From: Pyrocephalus nanus
Lineage: Eukaryota > Chordata > Aves > Passeriformes > Tyrannidae
Assembly (NCBI GenBank): GCA_038380795.1
Contig: CM076268.1
Coordinates: 2,715,501-2,779,500, forward strand
Direction: 5' to 3'
Length of the DNA: 64,000 bases
Made by a program: the position numbers and the translations under genes. The notes below the pieces were generated by a model. That model saw only the letters and a list, made by a program, of their open reading frames with translations, ran no database searches and was not told the DNA's origin. Positions 13,660-25,600 of this stretch are shown one piece after another; position 1 is the first letter of the stretch; each line of letters opens with the position of its first letter.

Positions 13660-16600
13660 ATGGACCCTCAGGTGCGTCTCACCTGGCTGCTTCTGCTAAG
13701 CATCACTCTTCTCTTTGGATCAGGTACTGCCTCTACAATTTTTTCATGCTTGCAGGGCCATGTCACAGAGAGAATCATTTAATAATACAGGCTGGCTTGC
13801 TGGGAAGTGTGGCAAAGATTCTCCTAGAATATCGCTGCTGAGCCGTGTACCATAGAATTGATGGTTTCATTTGACTTCTTATTAAAAGATTCAGTCCAAA
13901 TGTATAGATTATATTAAAAAATACATGTATTTTAAAATGTAAAGTATAATACATATCATATATAATATGCATGATATATTATATACATGTATGATATTAT
14001 ATTAAGATATTGTATTTAAAAATATAACCCATGAAAGTGATGGACTGAAGAAGGATGAAGAATATTTCTTTGTCTCTCCTCTGTGATAAGAATAGTTTGT
14101 GGAAGTTGTTCTCTAATCATTCACCTTCTAATATCTTAACTTTAATTAAATTTCTTCTGCACTGTACATTCTCAAGTTTAAAGAAAGAGAGAAAAAGAAA
14201 CACAGAGCAGTCTGCCAGACCCAGATGGAAATATACTCTACTGCAGTGACATCTTCCTTTAAACTTCAGACAATAACCCCAAACCTCCCCTATAATATTG
14301 TTAGTTTTAATGAGATACTTTGAGCTTTAATTATCAGCCTGAGCACCAAGAAAAAAGTCTTGCCAATTCCTTACAAAAAGGGGTAATTTCATAGAGTTTG
14401 TGGATTAAGTGTTGGTTATAATGAATTATTCAAAAAACAAGAGCAAAGACAGCCCAGAGGGAAGGTCAGCATCAGAGAGTACAAAGCTGCATTTCAAGAA
14501 TGTGATCAAATCCCAGCACTTCAGTAATAATATAATCTTGGTCCTTATTCCATAGGTTCTTTTTTGTCTTTGATTTGACCTTATGTAGACTGATTATTTT
14601 CGACTGGAAAAACCCCTTAGGATCCTGTCTTGCAAACCTAAGACTTTAGTATCACCAAAATTAAAGTCTGTGAAAGTGAGTGTCTGAAGGTCAAATGCCA
14701 ATTTGAATAGGAATTAAAAAAATCCCCAAGTGGAATTTCCCCTGATTTTAGTGAATGAATCAGGCACAGGTGTTCAGAACATGCCAATTCTGAAAGAGCA
14801 AGTATATTATTCTTAAAAGCTGCTGTTTGAAAACATTGCTCTGACCCCTGGCAGCCTAAATCCTTTTTTCCTTTCATGGATACTACCAGGGTTTCTAAGG
14901 TATTTATGTGACTAAGACTACAGATTATCAAATCAGACCACAGGTTTGTATCCTCTTTTGGAAGACCATTTCATCCTCTGGTACCTGAACCATGACACCA
15001 CGGGCTGGTTTAATCAACCATGCATTTTGTTCTATAATATACTATATTATACAGTACATCCTTCACTGCAGAGTTAGAAAAATCTGGGTTTCACATGCAA
15101 ACCTGAGCAGGCATTTGCAGAGATTTAAGCTATAATGTGCTGTCAGACAAGTCAAGTGTCACATTCTGCACCGAGAGATGTTCCACAGCCTGCCCTGCTC
15201 CTGCAGCAATCACATATGGCAAAGGTAAGGAACCTTTCCTGCTGCCCCAGTGAATTTTGGCAGAGCTCAGCTCCCAGAAGCCCTTTAGAGGTCTTTCACA
15301 ATCTACACGTTTCTGTAACTCTGTATCAACACCAAACAGGCACCACCTCACAGCAAAACAAAACACACATAGAACTGTGATGCGTTACTTCAGTGCCAAT
15401 CTGTTCTCTTCCCCACCACAGCAAGTGGCTCATGGTCGTTCCGACCACCTGGACATCACAAATCGCTATGGGACAAAGCTTCCAACTGGTTTAAAGACAA
15501 ATTTAAACCCAAAGGTAAGAGGGTAAGATGTAAGAGGGTAAGATGGGTGTGAATGCACTGGGCAGATCTGTGGGGTTCCCTGGGTGGGCTGGGAACCTCA
15601 GCGACAACCGACCGAGGCAGGCCCTGCACACAGCAGAGCCACGGAGATGCACCACTAGACATAAGAATAACTAGACAAAACCAAACAAATTGAGATTCAC
15701 CTGTCGAATTTCGCTTCAGGTCCGCAGCCACCACAGCTGCAGCTGGTGGCCGGGTGGCACCGATGCGCCGGCAGGGTCGAAGTTTTCCACGGCGGCAGAT
15801 GGGGCGCGGTCTGCGATGATTATTTCAACATGAACGGCGCCAAGGTCGTGTGCAGGCAGCTGAACTGTGGGGAAGCTGTCTCTGTCCTGGGACTGGCCTA
15901 CTTTGGGCCCAGCAGGAAAGGCATCCAGCTGGATGACGTGCGGTGCAGGGGGACGGAGTCTCACCTGTGGGACTGCCTGCACGCCGGCTGGGGCAGACAC
16001 AACTGCGGGCACGACGAGGATGTTGGAGTCATCTGCTCAGGTGAATAAAGAAGTCATGCACTCCTAAAAACCCCTTTGGACTTTCCTGTTGATTATAAAT
16101 GCATGGAACATCTGAGTAGAGCCTAGAAATTAGACTAGGAAATCAGAACTGGGAATGTGGAGGCTCACTGTGGGATCAAAGAGGTGTCCCGGACAACATA
16201 CCAGGATTGGTAGCAGCAAGCACTGAGTATGAAAATGTTGAAAAGCAGGTACTTCAGGACCACTTTAGTCAACACTTGATCACAGCCCATTCCCAAGAAA
16301 AGAAAGGCAGACAATTAGGAAAAGGTACAGGCACATCCAGGTTATGAACCAGGCATGTCTGGTTGGAAATAAAAATAATTCTTGTCATAAACATAACCAA
16401 AATCAAAGACTTTATCATCATTAGGAGCAGCCTATTTTGGAGCACTATAAATAACTGCACAACAAAGTAAATTTTTGCCTTTTTTTGATGTTCACAGGTG
16501 CGATACGCTCCACGGCTGCACCCTCAGGTAAGGCAAGGCTTTTGAGACACGAGCCCAGCAGCTCTTCACAGACACTAATTTTTAGCTCAAAAAAGTCATG

Positions 16601-19600
16601 TGATTACACCTCCCTAGAAGACAGTTTTCTGGAAAGGCTCATTGTCTGAATTACCAGTTATTGTTTCAAATTACCATTTACTCATCTACTGCAACATTAT
16701 TTCCGTTCTTTGCATCCCCAATACAAACTGTATTTGCCATTTACCTACTAATAATTAGGGAAAACACAAGGCAAGTCTTAACACTTCAGGTCTAAGTTTC
16801 TGACTCCTTTTTTTTTTTTAACCTGTTCCTGAAATAGTCATAGCACCCTGAAAATCCTAAAGTACAGACCCTCCTCATGTTTCCTGGGGTTTTTAAGTGT
16901 TAATTATGCTCTTCATAACACACAGACACAAAGGAGAGGGTGCAAAAATGCAGGTTTTTATCGTATAGAATAATAGAATCATTGTTATATGGTTTATTAC
17001 GTTATATGTAACACAGAAATGAAAAAATGACTCTCAAAATCATTCACCCTTAAGGCTTTAACCCACACTGTAGTAACACTGAGCTGGTGCTGCATATTTT
17101 TCCACAGCCACTTCTGCACTGATGGCACCACTGGCAAATATCTCTGCAGCTCATTTAGAACCGCCATTAATTGCCAGAAATCTCAATTTACCAAAAGTGA
17201 AGGTCTGGTGCATTAACCTGGTGCTGCACAAAACCTGCCATTTAAATTATTTCACCGGTGTCTCAGTTCTCATGACTGTTCTTTTATCTCTCTAACAATT
17301 TATTTCCTCTCACTTCCAGCACCCTCAACAAAGGCCCAAACTTCCATTTCTACATCAACACTCGCCACAGAGAGCCCTGATGTGACATCTGCCACAGAAC
17401 CCCCAACTTCTGCTGGCAAAGGTGAGGTTAAAAAACAAACTGCAAATGTCATGTGCAATTTTAAGCAATATATGAAGTTTGTTTAGAGGAGGCAGGAGGA
17501 ATGCATTGGGAATGCAGCAAAAACATTGAATAGCACTGTGTGTAATTAGCCTTGGAAGAACCAATGTCCAGCATTATCTTTGCACCTTTCCAAATAAGTA
17601 CAGCACCTCTAGTAGGGAAGGAATGCAGACAGAAACAGCACAAGTATCAACTACTTAATTATTATTAAATATTAATTGAAGGTGAAAATCTTTTTTTTTG
17701 GTCATCAAAAATAAAAGGCTGTGCAATGACTCACTGTCCTTCAAAGCCCAAATCTACTCACCTTCATCAAGACTTCCATTCACGTGTTCACTCCTAATTC
17801 CTGCCAATCTCTACCCTTTTATTTCCACAACTGCCCTCAGCTGTGTCTTCTGCATCCACTGCTGTCACAGAGGAAGTTACCACATCACCTCCTGAAATCC
17901 CAACCACAGTTTATGAAGGTAAGAACAGCCGTTTAGCAAGTGTTATTTCAAACAAATATTCTGTTAATTTGGCGTTTTTCAGCTTTTAATTAAGATGTAA
18001 ATCTGTAAATAGTCACAGCAGAATAAATAAGACATCTTTGTGAAGGAACAAACCCCTTACAACACCTTCACTTGACAAATATTGGCTGTCAAGACATAGC
18101 AAGGATATATTGCTTACACCTCTGAGCTCGTAGGTATAAATAACACACTCACAAATTTACAAAGCAAAACTATCCAGATTATTGTAATTTTGTGTGTCCA
18201 ACATTCATAAAAACTCCAGAAATGTTAAGGAGCACAGCCAGGCATTTGCAGTCATGTTCCTCAGCTGGGAGATGAGTTATTTAGCAGACTGATAATCATG
18301 GAATGGTTTGAGCTGGAAGGGACTTTAAAGATCATTTAGTTCCAACCCCCAGCCACAGGCAGGATTGTCACCCACTAAAACAGTTTGTTATCGAGCCTGA
18401 GACCTAAAGCAAGTCACAAGCTCCTAAAATCACTCTTTTACTTTTAAATGCTACTTAAAACCGTTTAATTTCTCGTCCTTCCAGCCTCCCCTGCCAGCAC
18501 AGCTGCCTCCCTTCCTTCCACCGCCGTCACAGAGGGAAGCAAGACATCAGAAATCCTGACCACGCTGCAGACAGGTACAGGGCATTTGTGCAACCTGCAG
18601 CACGCTAGAAAAACGTGGTTACAAGTTTCCCTTAGGGGGAGACATCAGTGGAGGTGCCAAGAGTTGCAAAATCAGCATCTCTCAGTTCAGGTGACCTTTG
18701 TCCAAGAAATTGCTGGATTTCTGGCAGGGAGGGCAGGCTTCCACCACCCAGGGGGGAGCTGTGAGTGCTGCATGCAGAGCCTGCCCCGTGGGAAGCTGGA
18801 TGTTGCACAGTTTGAACCATGGAATCTGAAGGAAATCATTATTTTCGTTTTTATTCCTTTATGAAACATGATTCAGGGGGAAAAGGCCACTCAGCCTACC
18901 TCGCTCACTGTTTGTAAACTTACCTGTCTGGGTTCTAAACAATCCATAACCCTGAAGACTTGGGCTTTCTTATTAAATCCCCTCAGGCTGACAAAACATA
19001 CCCTGTTTGCAGTGTTAGGACATTATATACCAATCAACCTTACTGCCAAGTTAAAACACCCATTTTTACTTTTGCTTCTCACTCTCTTTTTGCTTTTCTC
19101 ACTCTTGGTGAAAAAACTCTGAAATTATTTTGATGCTTGAAATGCAAAGCATTAACATGAGCATTTCTGAGATGCCAGTGGATGTGAAAGACAAGTAATA
19201 CACAGGCTCCCTTTTCCAGAAAGCCTGAAGGCAATTAAATTCATCAAGAGCTGATTTCAGTCATTCAGCCTTACCTTCATCTCTTTGTCTCTTGTTTCCA
19301 CGTTTCTTCCTCTTTCTCACAACCTCTGAAATTACTCCAGAATCAAACTTTTCGCCTGTCCCCCTTACAGCTGGCAATACCTCAGCTCCAGAAATCCTTT
19401 CCACAGTTGCTGAAGGTAAGATACAGACACTGTGCTGTAAAATATAATAACAGTAGTGCTTGAGTTTGTTCAAAATAGATTATATTGGTGGGATCAAAAT
19501 AACTGCATGAAGATTAAAATCAGTCAACTGCTAATTCATTTTCTCAGTGAAGAAAAATTCAGCTTATAGTCAATATTAGCAAAATACCACCTCACTTGAG

Positions 19601-22600
19601 TAAAGATTTACTTGAAGTTTTGACTCAAATTATCAGATTTGAGAGGCTACAATCCAAGTCACTTTTCCTTCCAGGGCATAATCAAAATCATCTCAGCAAT
19701 CATCAGCTCCAGTTTCTATCACTGATTGATGTTTTTCTCCAATAATGTATTTCCTCAATACTTTCACAGTCACTGCAACATCCCTGAACTCCTCCTCTGC
19801 ATCCACTTCAGTAAATGAGGAGGCTGAGGCAGCATCTACACCAGGAGTCCAAAGCACAGCTTCTGAAGGCAAAGTTAGAGTGGCAAGAGACACTTGGAGC
19901 CAAAGTAAGCTAAGGAAAAGCCATGCTCTATGGAAAAAATACGAAATTAAGTTTAATAAAGGGGGGCTAAGAACATATTGCTTTATTCTCCAGTAGCCAA
20001 GAGGCTTCAAAATCCAACTATTACACATTTATTCATTGTGGAGTTATGTGCCAATGGAGACTTCACACTTTTCTTTAGCAAAACGACAAATCCAGATACT
20101 TTAATCCAAATTTAATTCTGGTTCATATCTATGCTCGTCATTATTGCTCGTTGTTCCTACTGGTTTTGTTCTTCCAAACCTTAAGAGGTTATTTTGTCAC
20201 AGGAATACAGGATTTGGTGGCAGCTGCCCGAGCGAAAGCCAATGCTGTGGCACCAACAACCCCAGCACCGCTGCCTACACTGACTGAAGGTAAGGACCAG
20301 CCAGGTACAACCTCTGTGCTTTAGGAGCAGAAATCTCTCTGTCCTCATCACTGTGCAAGGCACCATTTGGGGCTCAGAAAGTCCCTGACCTGCCAAGGGG
20401 TGCCAAAGAGACAATCCTGGGCATAGCTTGTTGTGCTCCTCCTCAGCACCTCTTAGTGGTGCCCACTTTGGGGGGTAAAAATCAACTTGGGTTGGGAAAA
20501 TCCAGAGCTTGGGTCCAGCCCTTCCTCGGTGCTCACAGTGCTGCAAAGTCCCACCTTTCCCCACTCCCTTTGTTGGGGCAACTCTTACTCTGGCATCTAT
20601 TTCATAACACACTTTGGGAGGTTTTAATGAAAGGGCTGCTTTAACAAATTTATGAAATAACTTCTTAGGGATTAAAAAAAAAAACAAACTTTAAAAGAAC
20701 AGAATTTCACCAGACAGGGCAATTTTTTTCATCAGCCATCAGCTGAGCTGGCGCCTTCCTATCCCCCACATGGTGTCCTACCTCCTGTTCCAGTGAAGGA
20801 GAAATTGATGGCATTAGGGCCTTTAAACCCCAGAAAGTGTAATACAGATTTACTTACTGCTCCACCAACCTTATTTCAAACAATATTGTTGTGTCCAAGA
20901 TCTCGGATCTCCCCATCCTAAATTCTGCAGATGTCGTCTCACAAACTAACAGGCAAATCTTCGGCTTGGCAAAGAAATCTCAGTCGCTCTTTTCTGCCAG
21001 TCATTCTCCTTTCAAAAGGATAGAAAGAAAAACTTTCCTACTTAAAGACTATTTTACAAAACTTTTGCTGCTTGCAGCTGAATAAAAAAAGTTTGCAATT
21101 CTTTCCACACACCAGTGAAACTGAGAAATTAATGTGGTCCCTCAAGATTTATTTGCTTGGCTTTCAGAAGTTAAAATTGAATTTCTAAAAGGAGTGATCT
21201 GTTGACTATTATTAAGGCTTAAGGAACCAAATGCACGGTGTAGATGTGGTTTCATAAGAATTACCTTGGAATTCTGTGCTTGTAGCCATTAAGTTTTTTG
21301 CCTCCACCTACTTATCCAAGTATTTAAGCAAACAATTTCATTTTCTTTATGCATACTGTGTGTAACAGGGATGCTGTCCAATGGTTAAAGGGGAAAAAAA
21401 GATTCCTATGTAGCTCTAATTAATAACCTCATTATTTTCACTTGCACATATCACAGGTAAACTGTGGTAAAGTCTCGGGAAAATTAATTGCTCACTGCTT
21501 CCTTTAATTAAGTTCTACTCTTAACTAAGCGCAAAGAATTGATTTTGAAAAGATGCAAATATATCAATTATTTTCCTTTAATAATTTGCTGAAAGTGAAA
21601 AGTTGCAGTTCAGCTGCCTGTAGACACCCCACAATAATACACTAAAGATTCTTGAGACTGCAACCTAGTCAGTCCTTTATTTTCTGAAAAAAGTGCCCAT
21701 GAAAATTTTAGATTGATGATCATATTTCAGATTGATTAAATACTTCATTTACTTATGAACTTTATAGATGCTTCCTTCCCATTGAGTCATTCTAAATATC
21801 AGCCGAATAATGACAAATTAATTTCTGCCTGTAATTCGAGTCAAGATCTGAATCTGAATAGAGAATTTTTAATCTGCCTTTTTCCCCCTATTCCCACCTG
21901 GATTTACACATCTAATTTAATCTTAAGATAGACTTAAACTTCCTGTTTAACTCCTTTCACCATCTTTGGCAAATACTCAGTGCCTGGATCAACAGGTTAA
22001 TTAGCTTTTTTTTCAATTATCTGTTTTTCTCCCTGAACTTGTGTTTGGTGTTCTTGTGGAAGTTTAGACCTAGATCTTGGGAAGTGAGCCAAGCACGCTG
22101 CTGCTGGCAGTTCTTCACAGCCAGCTTTTGCAGAAGTAAATTCTTAGCCTGGTACTCAGATGGAAGGAGCTTTGATCACAGACAGCAAAATGGAATTAAG
22201 GACAAAGGAGTCCCAGGAAACATGGCCCTCATCCAGAATGGATGTGCATTAGTTGGTGACAAATGGCTGCCAGGTGACAGCAAAATGTCCCAAAATGAAA
22301 ACCTCGTAATTGCTGACCCACCAAGGAGTAAGACAGGTGTGTGTACTTGGTGCAGTTTATGATGGCCACAAACCAGGAGGGACTCAATTACGGTGTTGGC
22401 AGCGTCTCTGATTTCCTCCTCTGAAAGAAAAATACACTCCAGGCCCATAAAACTAATTTGGAACTTCAGGTTTCTAAAAGCCTTTCCCTCTGAAAGGGAG
22501 ATAAATGTGTGGAGTGTTCTGTAAGTACCCAGCTCTCAGAAATGAGCGTGGGCTGAAGAAATAGCTCTGCCACTGTTCTGGGGAAATGGTGCTGTGCCAG

Positions 22601-25600
22601 CCATCTGTTATGCCAGAGGGTCAGAAAGGATGGGGAAAGAGGCTGAACCAGGCATTATTTAAAGGATGGAAAAAAAACAAACCCAAACCATATCCCTTAG
22701 ATTGCAGAGCGTCCCAGGAAAAAGCTGGACATTTGTCCTTTAGGCAGCACTGTGGGGTGGATGATGGTGAAGAAAAGGGGAGAAAGCTTCCCTTTGATGC
22801 ACACAGTGGGGAAAGGTGACTGGCTGCACAGGAGAGGAGCGTTTTCCCCAAAGATCAGCACACTGGGAGAGGACCCTGCCAGTGCCCACAGGGTGTAAAG
22901 CTGGGTTGGAGAATTTTTAATAACTGTCCTAGAGCAGCACTGAAATTCCGGGGAGGAACCACACTGCGGACTTGCCTGTTCCTGCCTCCTCTGGGGTGAC
23001 CCTTGGCCTGAGAGCAGCTGTGTCACCACCTTGGGAACTCACCACTGACACATGACACGGGCTCTTCCTCCACAGCTCTTCCCCCTGCTCTGTCCCTGCG
23101 GCTGGCAGGTGGTGACGAGTGCGCCGGCCGCGTGGAACTCTTCTACAACGGGAGCTGGGGGACGGTCTGCGACGATTCCTGGGATCTGGAGGACGCCCAG
23201 GTGGTGTGCAGGAGCCTGGGGTGTGGAGAAGCCCTGCTGGCTCTGTCTGAAGCCCAGTTTGGCCAAGGCTCTGGGAGCATCCTGCTCGATGACGTGCAGT
23301 GCAGCGGGGATGAAGAGAACCTGCTGCAGTGCTCAAACGCAGGGATCGGTGTCCACAAATGCCAGCACAAAGAGGATGCCGGTGTCATCTGTGCAGGTAC
23401 ACTGCCACTTCTAAATTAAATATCCCCCAGAGGGTGGCTGGGCACTGAACAGGCTCCCCAGGGCAGTGGTCACGGCCCCAAGGCTGACAGAGATGAAGAA
23501 GAGTTTGGACAACAGTTTCAGGCACGTGGTGGGATTGCTGGGGTGTCCTGGGCAGGGCCAGGAGTTGGATTTCAATGAACCTTCTGAGTCCTTTCCAACT
23601 CAGAATATTCTATGTTCTCTCACAAGCTTTTGCCTACTAAGCAATCAAAGTGTGCCTGCTGCGAAGAATTTTATGCACAACTTGTTTCCACCAGTGGAAT
23701 CATTTCAGGCATGAAGCCAAGCCCTGTGAGAATTGCTGGGGTTTACCTCATTTTTACTTTCTGTTGACTCATGCAGTTTATTCTCACAGCTTTCCTTTTT
23801 TAAATTTTAATTCTCAAATCCTTTGTCTACCTGGAAAATATTTGTCAATCTTATCTGGTGCCACTTCCTACTCTGTTACCTGTCTGCTTTATGCGTGGCT
23901 ATCTGATTCATAATTTTACATCACCACTGATGTATCTCAGTCTTCCTACCCCTGATTTCCCATAAATTATAAACTATGACTAGACAAACAAATTCTCTTT
24001 TCTTGTAGTTAGTGGGAATTATTCCTAGTAACTTCCTTTAGGATTTCTCCAAATGCACTCCCAGTTTTCCAGCAGTTCTGTATTCTGGCTAGAAATCCGT
24101 GCAGTTGGAGAACCAGAGTCACCACAGCCCCTGTGTGGTCAGAGTGGCAAGTTGTGGTCCATGGACAAAGCTGATCCACGTGAAAGCAGGCACCCCATGA
24201 ACCTGGGATGAGTGAGGTGTGACACAGCTGGCTGAAACAGGCTGTGGTCGAGAACTGGCCCCCAAAAAATTACCACACCTAAAAAAAATTAAAGGTTTCC
24301 CCCGCAAGGTAACTGCAACCATTACCACCTGACACTCGAAACAGGGTTTGCCACCTTATCCCTTTTGGTGGTGACACTCAGGGTTGATCTACACCCTACT
24401 GCTGTTTTGCTTTTCATGTAGCAACTGAAAGTCTCTATCAAGCATCCTCTGGGGTAAAAGTAGAAATTAATTTTTCTGTTTTCTTCCCTAGAGCCACCTA
24501 CTCCCACCCCAGCCGTGACACAGCCCACCCCAGCCGGTGAGTTCTCCCCGCTTGGGTCTTGCAGAGCTTCCACAGCTGATGTATTTTATGAAGTATTTAT
24601 GGTCAGTGTGGTGTGCAGTCCTCCCTGGAGCAGTGCTCTCACAGGGGGCTGGGCATTACACAAAAAAAAAAATAAAAATACATTGGTGTTATCACACGTG
24701 CACACAATGTTTAAATTTCACCTTCTCTTTCCCACAGCAACACCCTCTCCCAGTGCAGCACCAGCAGACACTACTGCTGGTAAGTCCTGCAGTGTTATTC
24801 TGTTTTATATGCTACGTGTCTCGTGGCAAAAAATATGCACTTAAAATGCACACAATATTTAATTTAGTCTTTTCTTTCTCACAGCAATAGTCTCCACTGC
24901 TGCTGTGCCTGCTGAAGTTACCACTTGTAAGTAGAATAGCGTTACTGTGGCTTACATGCTGTGAGTCTCAGGGGAAAAAATATACATTTAGTATGCATAT
25001 AAAATTTAATTTCACCTCTTCTTTCTGACAGCAACAGTCTCTCCTACGGCTCCACCCACAGATGCTCTTGCTTGTAAGTAATACAGTGTTACTCCAATTT
25101 AACACGTTACAGGTCTCAGAGCAAAAGTATTTCTTAAAAGGCAGATAATACTTAATTTCACCTTTTCTTTCTGTATTAAGTAATACAACATTACTCTGGC
25201 TTATATACTGTGGGTCTTGGTGAAAAAAAAATCATTCAAAATGCAAATTTAATTTCATCTTTTCTTTCTTGCAGCAACAGTCTCTCCTAGTGCTGCACCA
25301 GCAGATGCTACTCCTTGTGAGTAATAGTGTTTCTCTGGCTTACTTACTGCAGGTCTCAGACCAAAAGCATACATTCAAAATGCAGATAATATCTAATTTC
25401 ACCTTTTCTTTCTCACAGCAACAGTCTCTCCTACTGCTGCACCAGCAAACATCACCACTTGTGAGTAGTACAGTGTTACTCTGGCTTACACCTTTAGCTG
25501 TCTACTCATGCTCTGATCACGCATGGACTGTCTCCCTGTGTATAATCTCATGGGTTTAGCCACTGGAATCAGAGACAATCCCAGTTGTCTCTCCCTTGGC

